This document shows positions 23,801 through 34,100 of a DNA stretch of 64,000 bases, in pieces. Position 1 is the stretch's first letter. Every line of letters begins with the position of its first letter. Location of the stretch: assembly GCF_024763615.1 (NCBI RefSeq), contig NC_077223.1, positions 81,840,627-81,904,626 on the forward strand, in the 5' to 3' direction. This DNA is from Phlebotomus papatasi. Its lineage: Eukaryota; Arthropoda; Insecta; Diptera; Psychodidae. The notes beneath the pieces were generated by a model that made no database searches, was not told the DNA's origin, and worked only from the letters and a program-made list of their open reading frames with translations. Made by a program: the position numbers and the translations under genes.

Positions 23801-26800
23801 GATGAGCTGTTTTCCACCCAAGAATTAGGTCACCCGCAAAAGGTGAAAGACGACATGGAAAAATGTAGCAATTCATCAGCAATTTTTGGTAAATAGGAAA
23901 ATTAAGTTAATGTGTCACCAAAGACACAACAGAAATTATTTAGAAAATATTAAGTTTTAAGTGGGAAATTTAAAATTGTATAAAAGCTAAAGAAATTGTT
24001 AAAATAAATCAGAATGAAAAAGCCAGCTTCAACAAGAGTTTCACTCAAGACTTCAGCGGCAGCTACTACAAGTAAGTGCCAAATAATAAGCAGGGCTTAA
24101 TTATTCTCCTGGACAGGCCTAAGTTCGGCGGCACCATCCCGAGTGCCAACAAGACATCGGCCCCAGCTAAAACTTGCCTAACAAGCGGCAGGTGCAGAGA
24201 AGCTCTCGTAGAGCTGAATTAAATAGTTGACGAAGGAGGCGCACCACAGCCAAGTCAGAAGGGCTAGAAACCCTTCAGATTCCCCGGAGAGGCAGCATCC
24301 AGGTTGCCATTTTTCAAGTGGCAGTAATAGCCCTATACTTGAGGCTAGAGGCTGTCCAATTGTGGACGCCAGGGGAACGACTTATCCGGCAACTATTTAA
24401 TTACAGCCTCGTGAGCTACGCAAAAGAGCAAGGAGCCTTTCTGAACGTTTCGGAAAGGATTCTTCCTCTAGGCTAAGCTCTGCTACAAGTCAGGGCTTGG
24501 ACAACCGGTTCTCAAATGATTTAAACCGATTAGTAAATCACTCAAAAGATCCCCCAAAATATTCAGTTTTAATTGTAATAAAATTAACTTTCGAATAAAA
24601 ATTACTAATCGGTTCATAACCAGCTCATTACCGGTTCACAATCGATTTGAACCAATATATGAATCATTTAAAACATTGCACAAAATACACATCACGAGTA
24701 GTATAATTGAATTTCGAAAAAAAATAGTTGCCGGTTATAAACCGGTTCATTATCAGTTCAGAACCGATTGAAACCGGTTCAGTTTAATTGAAAATTCCAA
24801 GACATATCAGATGAGCCCAAAGGTCATACCGTACTTTTGAACCTTTGACCTTGAAAAACCCTTAATAGGAATGATTCCACAGTATTTTCGTATCTGGACG
24901 ATATGTCCTCCTGAATAGTCTCTAAAAAATATCCAAAAATCAAAACACTCTCACCACGCGTTTCCTAGAAATCCCAAAAAACATGGTTTTTGGTAGTTAA
25001 GGGAAGGGTGGAGGGAAATGAGGGGATGTTAATGGTCCCAGAGTCGACTTATGGGAGGTCTCCCGAGGTTCAAAGTTAAAACACTTCAGATATTATTAAC
25101 ATGCTGCCATACTACAGATTACACTTAGAATTATATTGCACTTCAGGTTCCCTCCCAAAGTCAAGGAAATATTTTGCAGTGTATCTTGATTTTCAAGAAA
25201 TAAACTAAAACAGAGGTGTGCAAAAACCGTTGAAACCGAATTAACGTCAAAATAAGTTTGTTATAGTAGTGTTTTGATCATTGACGTACATATTTCATTT
25301 GACGTTTATTCGGTTTCAACGGTTTTTGCACGCCTCTGAACTAAAGCTTTTATAAGAGAAATTTTTATTTTTTTTGGAAGGAGACGGTTTTAAACCGGTT
25401 TCATCTCTAAAAACAGGTTTTAAAGCCGTTTCCAAAATAGGGCGGTTAACCGGTTTTTCGAAACCGGTTTACCGTTCTTGGAATCACTAGTGAATGCAGA
25501 CCAATTTTTTTAGCTCAGTTATTACCCCCTTGGTGATCGATTATCTAGAACCAATTGAGAGCAATCATATGCTAAAAAAATTCAGGAGAGATTTCCCTTT
25601 TTAATTTTTCATTGGAATAGCACCATTAGTCCTGATAGAGGTGCCCAACATGAATCCTGTTGCAGGATGAAAGCTCGAACTTCTTCTGTTTCGGTCAAAA
25701 CTTAGAACTGGTATCACTGGTTCTGATCAACGTTCTTTTTAAATCTTAAAAATTTATCACAGAATCGAGGGACAATTTATTTAAGTACCGTTAATCTTTA
25801 ACTCATTCTTTATTTTCCCTTTCCAGCTAATTCCAGTCCCAAGATATTCGGGCCATCGCTGAGATCTGACCACCTGAGCCTGGCTGAGCAGAATGAACTG
25901 AAGGGAGCTGCATGGTTCCAGGCGGGAATCCCAAGGGAAATTTCTCTAGAAGTGCTCTCAAGACAGAGTCCGGGAGCTTTTCTTGTGCGGCAGAGCAGCA
26001 GCAAGCCGGGATGTTTTGCCCTATCGCTGAGAGTTCCTCCACCGGCTCCCAAAGTAGCCCACTATTTGATCCTCAAGACCCCTCGAGGGTACAAAATCAA
26101 GGTAAGAAGCATGATTGATACTTTTTTTTAGAGGGATGTCTTCGGTGATTGCCAGTGAAAATATTAGTCACCTTAAGATGAAAAGATTTTTTTGGTTTTG
26201 CCCAGAGCTTTCGATCCTGATGGGGATCTTCTTCAGTGGTCAATTAAATTGTCTTTCCAGCGTCTTTCTTAGGGATCGTGTGGTTCATGGAGTTTCAGAT
26301 CATTACAAGGATGTCAGTGTGGGGCGGTTTTCTTTCTGGAGAACTTTTCTCAATTATTTTTGAACTTTTTCTGTGGTTTTTTTTCTGAGAGAAACTAACT
26401 TTTTGTGGCGATTGGTCTTTGTCTCTTTGCCTCTAACTGAATTAAAGATGAAGAAGTGTTTTCATCTTAGGGTGACTAACATTTTCACTGGCAATCACCG
26501 GAGTCATCCCTCTAAAATCAATTGCGCCAGTTTATCGTTGAGAGAATTACATGATCGATACACTGTTAAAAGAACCAGCTAAAAGAAAATTCCCTCTTTT
26601 CCTGCCTTTTAGGGTTTCACCAAGGAATTCTCATCCCTGCGTGCCCTGATAACCCATCATTCTGTGATGCCTGAACTGCTCCCAGTTCCCCTATCGCTAC
26701 CGCGGCCGCAGAATATGGCTCCGCCGCGGCGGGATCTCGATGATTTCGACACTTATGGATCTCTCAATGACTTTCGCAAGATGATGGCTGATCTGAACGT

Positions 26801-26804
26801 CTGA
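20490..26804 (+). CDS. SH2-domain protein, 3' part of gene (four exons, 5' end outside or not found)
   Basis: Exons 20490-20819, 21317-21893, 25827-26101 and 26613-26804 join in phase (0, 1, 0) to give 457 residues and a TGA stop. The N-terminal part seen is basic (KRR/RR runs), then a long Ser/Thr/Arg-rich stretch without a recognised fold, then an SH2 domain at about residues 331-424 (WFQAG start, FLVR with the phosphotyrosine-binding Arg at about 357, HYLILK strand, and the LPVPLSLP end typical of tensin/RIN-like SH2 domains). The tail after it ends in an acidic DDFDTYGSL motif. SH2 domains bind phosphotyrosine, so this is probably a cytosolic adaptor in receptor tyrosine kinase signalling. 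The Drosophila Pvr adaptor (Pvrap) is one candidate relative, but that is memory, not a search result. The start codon is not visible; the first exon follows a polypyrimidine-AG acceptor. Confidence 0.85.
21001..21262 (+). repeat. Dispersed repeat (TTTTATATGGAG...), copy 1
   Basis: Shares TTTTTATATGGAG, AAGCCAATTC.TAAATT, GTGTAACG.TC.CGAGTGCA and AAAAATCCCATA with 44168-44437. It fills most of the 497-bp intron before SH2-gene exon b. Confidence 0.75.
21317..21893 (+). CDS. SH2-gene exon b (linker)
   Basis: 192 codons plus one base, from acceptor CTTGTAG to donor G|GTAAGT. GC content is clearly higher than in the flanking introns. The product is polar (Ser, Thr, Arg, Asn), with no predicted fold that I recognise; it begins VSNNIKI and ends FLRETSSG. 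It is probably a disordered linker carrying phosphorylation sites. Reading it from an internal Met would lose the clean acceptor. Confidence 0.8.
22588..22839. mobile_element. MITE, GTACAAGTTGGAC family, copy 2
   Basis: TA-flanked GGGTAAAGTG...CACTTTACCC. Three GTACAAGTTGGAC-type words inside each end; core inverted relative to copies 1 and 3. Lies in the third visible SH2-gene intron region (21894-25826). Confidence 0.88.
23025..25080 (+). repeat. Dispersed repeat G, copy 4, split by a solo LTR
   Basis: Left piece 23025-23109 (GTTCGAACTCGTGACTTAGA... TTTACCGG) and right piece 24504-25080 (ACCGGTTCTC..., AAACCGGTTCAG, GAATGATTCCACAG). The two join perfectly once the LTR and one ACCGG are removed. 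Confidence 0.75.
23110..24503 (+). mobile_element. Solo LTR of a retrotransposon (1394 bp)
   Basis: Starts TGTTCAGGATGAAC and ends GGGCTTGGACA, i.e. the canonical TG...CA ends, and is flanked by the 5-base duplication ACCGG at 23105-23109 and 24504-24508. The AT-rich first part is followed by a GC-richer part (about 24100-24480), as expected of R-U5. No internal domain or second LTR is present, so the element has recombined down to one LTR. The TGTTC start and 5-base duplication suit BEL/Pao, but Gypsy cannot be excluded. Confidence 0.85.
25211..25338. mobile_element. Small MITE with CAGAGGTGTGC ends, copy 1
   Basis: 128 bp, nearly fully palindromic: CAGAGGTGTGCAAAAACCGT and complement at the other end, around ATTGACGTACAT. 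A truncated copy with inverted core is at 42000-42111. Confidence 0.85.
25827..26101 (+). CDS. SH2-gene exon c (first two thirds of SH2)
   Basis: Acceptor CCCTTTCCAG, donor AAG|GTAAGA; two bases complete the codon split from exon b, then 91 codons. It holds WFQAGIP, the FLVR motif and HYLILKTPRGYKIK. The GAFLVR arginine and the following HYL histidine are the expected phosphotyrosine contacts. Confidence 0.88.
26126..26518. mobile_element. MITE filling the last SH2-gene intron
   Basis: 393 bp with inverted ends of about 58 bases (TTTTAGAGGGATG.CT.CGG and GATTGCCAGTGAAAAT.TTAG on one side, complements on the other). The intron is 511 bp, so without it only about 118 bp remain. Confidence 0.85.
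26613..26804 (+). CDS. SH2-gene exon d (end of SH2, C-terminus)
   Basis: Acceptor TGCCTTTTAG, 63 codons, then TGA. It finishes the SH2 domain (LRALITHHSVMPELLPVPL) and adds a short tail with DDFDTYGSL and a final DLNV. The 3' untranslated region is AT-rich and runs to the AATAAA signals at 27428 and 27500. Confidence 0.87.
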   Translation, partial: GFTKEFSSLRALITHHSVMPELLPVPLSLPRPQNMAPPRRDLDDFDTYGSLNDFRKMMADLNV

Positions 26805-27427
26805 GGGACTCCCGGAAAAAAAAACAACAAACATAATAAACTGACGATTAAACATGTGCCGTGAAATGTGAGATGAAATAAATTCACAAAAAGAATATTT
26901 TAGAGAGAATGAACTCAATTTGGTGAGAGACAAGAGTTTTAATTTTTAAATAAGGATTGTGTGAAAAAAATATATATTTCGAAGTATGTAGAAAACCCTA
27001 TATTAGTAAATTAATGAGTAGAGTAGATTATATTAAGAGGAAAAAAAGTATATTATCTTAAATGTGTTGAAATGTAACGTTTTATAAAGAAGAAAAAGCA
27101 CTTGTAACCAATTGATGATCATTTATCCAAATTTAAACTATACGAAAAGTGACTTAAGGAGAATACTGACAGAATTAGGGTAATTTTAAGATGGAAGAGA
27201 CACTTGAGAAATTCATTTGGAGAAAAGGAGAAAAAAATTGTATCAGAAGGATGTTATACTTTTTGTTCGACTGTAAAAAAAAGAAACAACCGAGATAGAA
27301 AAGAGTTTTAATAGCAAAAAAAAATTAAAAACTAAAATAATGACTGTGTCTGGTATCTCGGAAGAATGAAAAAAATATATTGCTGTATTGTGAAGAGTAA
27401 GAAACCAACCTTGAACTTAAAAAAAAG

Positions 27428-27505
27428 AATAAAGAGAATCTTCATTAAACTTTAATGTAATGAATCAACTTTTTGTTAAGCTAATCTTTTACTAGTCACA
27501 ATAAA
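27428..27505 (+). terminator. Polyadenylation signals of the SH2 gene
   Basis: Two AATAAA hexamers (27428-27433 and 27500-27505) lie about 620-700 bases after the stop codon in an A-rich 3' untranslated region, followed by a GT-rich stretch near 27515-27535. This gives an expected transcript end near 27,525. Confidence 0.6.
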
Positions 27506-27570
27506 GAAAATCTGGTTAACTGTATGGCGTTTTATTTTCTATACTGAAGATTTTCATTCTTACTGTGTAA

Positions 27571-27960
27571 TCACACTTGCACATTAAAATTTTAATATGA
27601 TTCACATTAATTGTCGCTGGTGAGAGTCCAAATGTGTAATTTGTTTGTTTGAATTATTTTATATACAAAATTTGATCTATTTGTTGATGAAAAGGTAGAC
27701 TTGGCCCGCAAAATTTGATATAAATTGATTTATAGCATTAATGCGAAAAATTAATGCGATTTTCTCTTTAATTTTTTAATGTGAAAAATATTTATGCTTT
27801 AGGTAAATTTAAACTTATTTTTGCAGGCCAAGTCCACTTCTTTATCAATAAATAGAAAAACCCCAAATATTAAGTCACTCAAAGACGCAAATAACATATT
27901 TGGACGCTCACAAGTGACAATTAATGTGAATCACATTAAAATTTTAATGTGCAAGTGTGA
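27571..27960. mobile_element. MITE with TCACACTTGCACATTAAAAT ends
   Basis: 390 bp; long inverted ends (TCACACTTGCACATTAAAAT then TTTTAAT.TGATTCACATTA). Flanked by TAA on both sides, which fits a PIF/Harbinger target (TWA). It lies just past the SH2-gene polyadenylation signals. Confidence 0.8.
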
Positions 27961-28017
27961 TAACGCCGTTAGAGAAAGCAATATAATGCAGCTTATTTTT
28001 AAATGTGTTATTTTCAA

Positions 28018-28112
28018 AGGCGTTAAAGGTGTTCGGATTGTATCCAGATAGCTTCACTGCGATTGATTCCACGGGCATGGGACTGACAACCTCACCCCGT
28101 AAAAGAAAAAAA
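28018..28112 (+). mobile_element. Truncated SINE body
   Basis: Matches the body of the SINE at 14573 from GCGTTAAAGGT to AATAATGCATGTCT, without the tRNA-like head. Confidence 0.75.
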
Positions 28113-29480
28113 TAATAATGCATGTCTAGAAATACCCTGGAAATAATAACTAGAAGACTAGAAATAATAAAGTCGGTTTAAATGACGAATTGTAAAATTC
28201 GTTGATAACTGTTTTAGTTTCTTTTACATTTCGTTCTCTTTCTCTGCTTTACCGGTCCTTGAGCCAAGTATTTTAAGATTTAGCTATCATGCCCTGAAGC
28301 TGATGTTGCTTAGGATATCGATTTTGATTAGTTTTATTGGCTAGCAAATAGTGCAGACTTTGCCAAAAGCGAATTATTGGCCAAAATACAGCAATAAATG
28401 GTAATAAACTGTGATTGGAGCCCGGATTTGATAGTTCTACCACTGGTCACGTCTAGATATGTAATCTGATCTCTGTGATATGGCCTACGTCATGTTTTGC
28501 AGCCATTTTGTTGAACCTAAAATCCATTATTGATATACTTTTTCATATGAGAGCGTATTTTACTCAGATATACCATTACTTAGGGTGTAAGTGAACAAAT
28601 TCTGGAAGTGATCACGGAAAATGCATTAATAACAGCCGCAAGTCATTATATTAAATTACTTTTTACGTAAATAGTTCATAAAATAAAATTTTAGAACAAA
28701 AAGTAGCGTTTGGGTACAAGTGACAAAATTGTACCAATGCATCCTTTTTTTAAAAGGCTCTACAAAAATATTAGTCCCTTTCCTAATAAATCCTAATAAG
28801 GCACAATTTGTAGCTTTATAATAAAGCTCTCTAAGAAAAAAAAAGTTGCAGTCAAAATGTAAATTAGATCTTGAGATATTAAGTGCTTTATAGAGAATTA
28901 TAAAACTGGTACAATTTTGTCCGGTACTGTAGAGTTCGGTCAATATTGTTTTAACCCATTCAGTTAATGTATCAGAAATACTTGAGATAGAATGTTCATA
29001 TTTTGGGATTCGTTTCCTACAGATTAATAGATGAATTTTTTGAAAAGAAAAATTTTTTATCTATTATGGGGGCGCGGGGAGCCCCTGAAAAACACACGTC
29101 TTAACGGTCGCTGAATTTAAATTCTGTGCCTTAATTGATTACAAACTCTATTGATTTAGATAGAGTAACTATCCAAGAAAATAAATTGACAACCAGAATT
29201 CAAATCAGGAAAGAGGATGAAGGCCAATTTTAACAAATTCGACGGGATGTCGAATTTTCCGTCCGCCATTTTGAGCAAAAATTTTGCATGATTTTCCGCG
29301 AAGCAAGAAAACAATAACAAAATGTATTTTAATCTCTGTCGGACCATTTTTCCCAAGAAATTGAAGAAACAAAGTTACTAAAAATCCATTCCCGACAGCA
29401 ATTCGGATAAAAGTTGCCCAGAAATAAATTATCTAAAATCACTCAATTTGCGTATGATGTATAATACCATGGTAAGGAAT
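28113..29480. other. No gene recognised
   Basis: AT-rich sequence between the SH2 gene and the synthase. No supported coding frame. Confidence 0.35.
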
Positions 29481-29800
29481 GGGTTAATAAGGGCCCCGAT
29501 ACACTCAGATGAGTGATAGAAGATTAGGTAACCAACCTCAGTGGGAACTCACGAAATTGAAGCTAACGAACAAGGAATCTGGTCCTTTGAGAGAGGACTG
29601 GACGAGGCTCTAACAACCCCTCCCCGTAAAAGCAAGATTGTTACGAAAACTCGCATGGAGCCTTCGATAAGACGGACTTTTCGAAAGCTACCTTATGCTA
29701 CGTTTCTCAAGCGAGCTGACGGAGAGTCGCCAAAACTGGAGGAGATAGTGCGAGAGGTCCGGTCCCGTAAAGGGACGTTGCAGCCACCTAAGTAACTAAG
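29480..29800 (+). other. Coding-like island of unknown origin
   Basis: A GC-richer patch with an open frame to TAA near 29795, about 84 codons (ERGLDEALTTPPRKSK, RRTFRKLPYATFLKRAD). It has no ATG near its start (in-frame TAA at about 29526). It looks like a gene or retroelement fragment rather than AT-rich intergenic DNA, but no family is recognised. Confidence 0.3.
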
Positions 29801-30954
29801 TAAGTTGGGGAATCAAAAGGGTTGTAGTCATTGTCATTCGGGTCAAGGGGACGGGGGAAGGCCAATTTTCAACTAAATATTCAAGACTTACCCGAGGAGT
29901 GTGTCAGATAAAGTCAACTTCCGCTCCATTAATGACAATCTCTGCTGAATTTTCCTGAAAGAAACCATTTCATAGACCAAGAAATCGAAACTAAGAAGAA
30001 AATGCAACAGGTTAAATTTTTAAAGAATTTATTGTCATGTGTTTTCCTTCCAAATCTTCCATAGCCATAAATAGAATTGAAATAAATCATACTACCACAA
30101 TTGAGACATTCATTTTGAAAATAAACAAAATATTTTTGTTTTTCACAAAAAAAATGATAAGGTACAAATTTTATTGTTAAAGACATTTCAACAACATTCT
30201 CAGCGCAAATAAATATAGGCCTAAAATTAATCCATAAAACAACTTTCACTCTTCGTTGAACGAAATTTAATCTAAAAGAACAACACTTAGAACATGATCT
30301 TTGTGAGTAAACACAAGAACACATGTTAAAGCGAAGAAACCCCAATTGGATAAAACATGCAAGAACATCTCCAAAGCAGCAACTCTTAATACTTTATTTG
30401 ACTCCATTTCATTGACTTTCTCTTAAAACTACAGGAATTTACTTGAAATGTTCATTTGATATTGTCGATCACAAGGTTTTTTTTGTTATTTAATTATTGT
30501 TTATGATAAATTGGGAACCTCTTAGAGGAATTTTTCTTTTCTAGAGCTAGAGCTATCAAGACAAAATGTAATAAATAAAATTCCTCAATTAAATGCAATT
30601 TTAGAAGCTTATCTTTTCTTAGCAATTTTTCTAAGTTAGCTCTAATTGATTCACAAACTTTCATGCATGATTATTTACTCTCAATTGACTAGTAAATATT
30701 AAGAGAAGCTCTTGTTGTCGTGCACACAATTAAAAAAACCAACATCCGCAATAAAATTAACCCCTTATTAAATATACATCTAATCTTTTTTTTTATAAAA
30801 TTAACAGACAAATTCTTCAGCAAAGTCTATAAAACTCATTTCATTAAAAAAAAATACATCTAATATTCGAGCTCTAAAAAAAGAAGGTAAAGAACATTCT
30901 TCTGGTTATTTTTCCTTTAACTTTTATCTTAATTCTCTTTTTTCTCGAAGGAAC
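29801..30954. other. Probable 3' untranslated and flanking sequence of the synthase
   Basis: AT-rich. A - strand AATAAA (TTTATT at 30393-30398) lies about 560 bases past the stop codon; nearer variants also exist, so the transcript end is not fixed. Confidence 0.4.
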
Positions 30955-31151
30955 TTAATGCTTCCACGTCTGCAGTTCATTCAGGAGATTCTCCATTGTA
31001 GGATTGCTTCCGTGCTTCATGGTTTCGATGCGAGCCTCACTGTCCAAAGACTCAAGCACCCGTCTTGTGTAATTGAAACTGCCCAACTTCTCCATAACAC
31101 TCACGCAATACCTCTTAACTTCCTTATTCTTCGTTCTCTGCCTCAGAATTT
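30955..31151 (-). CDS. GGPS1: GGPPS exon 4 (C-terminus)
   Basis: The acceptor is GGGAGATTAG at 31152-31161, with a weak pyrimidine tract; it was chosen because it alone restores the frame and the conserved QILRQRTKN. It continues RYCVSVMEKLGSFNYTR and ends LQTWKH, TAA at 30955-30957. The frame is open for a further 43 bases upstream, so a simple open-frame call would start too early. Confidence 0.93.
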
Positions 31152-34100
31152 CTAATCTCCCGCGCATCCAAAATATCCCAAGAAAAATAAACAACTAATT
31201 AGGACGCGATAATTCAGGTGAATGTTGATGAAATGAAGGTCAAAATAACATAACTTCCTGTGCTTGAAAATTTGTTTACAAACTTTGAAAATTCCACTCA
31301 ACATTGAAAATTTAAATTTGTTTACAAGTAAATCGTGGACCAAGAGTGAAATTAGAACAAACACACACGGCGAAGCCTGGAAAGTTTCACAGAGATTTTA
31401 TGTGAGAAAATTGTAAAATTTATTTCACAATCTGCTCAAATTAATTAGGCAATGGCAATTGCTAAATTACTTTCCCATAGATAAGATAAAGTTACGTTGG
31501 GTGACTCAAAAATCGCGTTTATTCAATAGAAACCCATTGAAAAGCCTATTTTTTTTGTATTAAATCTATTCTTTGTAGTTGTATAAGTTTTCATATCATT
31601 TTAAGTTCCCGTATTGGCCGCTAAAAGCGCCACAATTGAATCCGGATGAAGCATAAGCTTCGATGCTCTAGCTCTAGACACATTTACGACTTAAGGCCTC
31701 TACACATTGGGAGTAATTTTCGTCAAAAACTGCATTTTTGACAAAATTTTGACGTTCTCACCTACAGCATTGCAGACGATTTCCATCAAAAATTCATTTT
31801 TTGACAAAAGAGATGGCAAAGCGTCCCAGCTTTACGGAATGCTCGAACTCACGAGACAGAGCTCACTGTGAATTAGCTTTTTGCATAATCTTTTGGAATC
31901 ACTGATCTACTAGAGATTAAATTGATTCATAAATCAATCACAAAAGCATTTGAAAATCAAAAAATCGGTACTTAACCGATTCATTACCGATGAAAACCGA
32001 TGCAGACGGATTCCAATTTGCAATACTTTTCTAAAAAATCAAATTTTATGCAAAAAGAAAAATGAGCCTTCCAAAGTAGTTGACCTTTGACCTTCAATAA
32101 TTCAAAATGGCGAATTTTCCGGTCATAGGTATGTTTGGGCGAAATGTTCATCTGGGCTAGCTCTAAAACATATCCGAAAATCATTGAAAAAGCTTGGGCC
32201 AATTTTGAGAAAAATCGAAAAACATTTTTCTTAGGGAATATTACTAAAAAGGGGATGTAAAATTATTTTAAAATCGGTTATTAACCGGTTCATTACCGAT
32301 GAAGACCGATGAAGACGGGTTCGAAATTACAATATCTTTCCAAAAAAACCAAATTTAACCAAATCGGTTATATAATCGGTTAACCAATGGGCCCTCCAAA
32401 GTAGTTGACCTTTGACCTTCAATAATTCAAAATGGCGAATTTTCCGGTCATAAGCATGTTTGGGCGAAATATTCACCTGGACTAGCTCTAAAACATATCC
32501 GAAAATTATTGAAAAAGCTTGGGCCAATTTTTTGCAAAATTGGAAAAACCTCATTTTTGACCTATTTTTGAGGAATAGGGAAAGTATGAAAGGGGAGGGG
32601 GGGGGGGAAATAAAGAGGTTGGGCACGAGATAATGTCATTTGAGGAAAGGTCACCGAAGACCGGAAGTCGATATCTCTTACCGTTTAAGCTCCAGAACTG
32701 TGCAAAGTTGAAAAAAAAGTCGATTATATAACTGCTCTCTCTTTGAGTTCGAGCAGTAAAATTGCTTCCAATGTGTAGAAGCCTTTAAGCCGAGGGACGG
32801 CTTAACGTGATTATAATCAAAATAATGATTTGACTATAAAAAGGACAGGTGAGCTAACTCGGAATGCATGCAAATTCGATTTAGAGCTGAAGTTGGGGGA
32901 CGCCATTCAGTTATCTTGAATTAAATTCGTGAAATTATACAAATTTTGTATTTAAACCAAAATATCAAAGATTGGATGGAGTGACAGAAAAGTGATATAT
33001 GGGTGAAATGTAGACCAAAATAATCTCTATAATTTTGCCGTAGAACTTGATCTCATCGATTAATCAGAAGCCGAGATAAGCGAGGTTTTTTGTTTCTCAA
33101 CTCGTTTTTTCGACCAGAACGCCCCAAGTGTTCATTTGATGAACTTCAACTATATGAAAGAATTGTTGTATTTTGTGAGACTTTCCATTTAAAACCCTAT
33201 TTTAAGTGTCTAGGTTGAGTAGAAGCAGTCAAATTGGCATCTAAGTGGTTTCAAAGCGTTATTATGGGAAAAGTCAATTTTTTCACACTTAAACGGCAAA
33301 ATCGGACAGATAGCGTAGTCTGAGCCGAAAATGGTGAATGGATGAAATGTAGACACAAATGTCCTCTACAATTATGTCAAAGTACAGTAGACTCTCACTC
33401 AATCGGCTCTTTTTCAATCGGGTGTCAAATTTTGTTGATGATTTTCACGCTTAATTATGAAGCTAATTCGCTCAAATTCGCTGTAGTTCTTCCTATTTTA
33501 TCGTGATTCTTTATAATTGAGCACTTTTTGTGGAATTTACAAAGGCTTTGACGCTCAACTCTATCGCTAAACCGGATGACATTTCGCCCCATATTGCCGA
33601 TTGAGAGAGAGTCTACTGTAATCATCAAAATCGGTTCAGCGACAATCGAGATAATTGAGGTTATGTGATATTGAAATTGGTTTTTCGACTGTGGCGCCCC
33701 TGGTGTTGGTCATACGAAGTTCAAATGTTCTAGAAAGTTGTAGAATTTTGTGTGATCTTTTGTTTAAGCCCTCAATCGTCAAAATCTGTCACATAGAACC
33801 GGAGATATGATTTTTTGAATTTTGTGAACTTTGGCCCCTTATATCTTCAGTTATATAACGACAGCGAACCCATGCCACTCTTTGTAAACTTTATAGACTA
33901 ATCTACAACAATCTAATATTTGAGACGCTCAGAGCAGAAGTGGACTATTTTGATAGGGAAATGCATACAAAAGAGACCACTTCTGCTCTGAACGTCTCAT
34001 TTGATTAACTTGCATAAAGAAGTTTTTGAGAAAAATGAGTTTGAAATTTGATGAATTTTGACACTATCCCAGCGCCACCTGTGGTGACTTTTTGAACTTC

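Noticed and set aside
31152..31194. Synthase exon 4 starting at the in-frame ATG or at the GGGAG acceptor
   Set aside because: Only the acceptor at 31152-31153 keeps the phase from exon 3 and restores the conserved ILRQRTKN context; the other AG gives an immediate stop.
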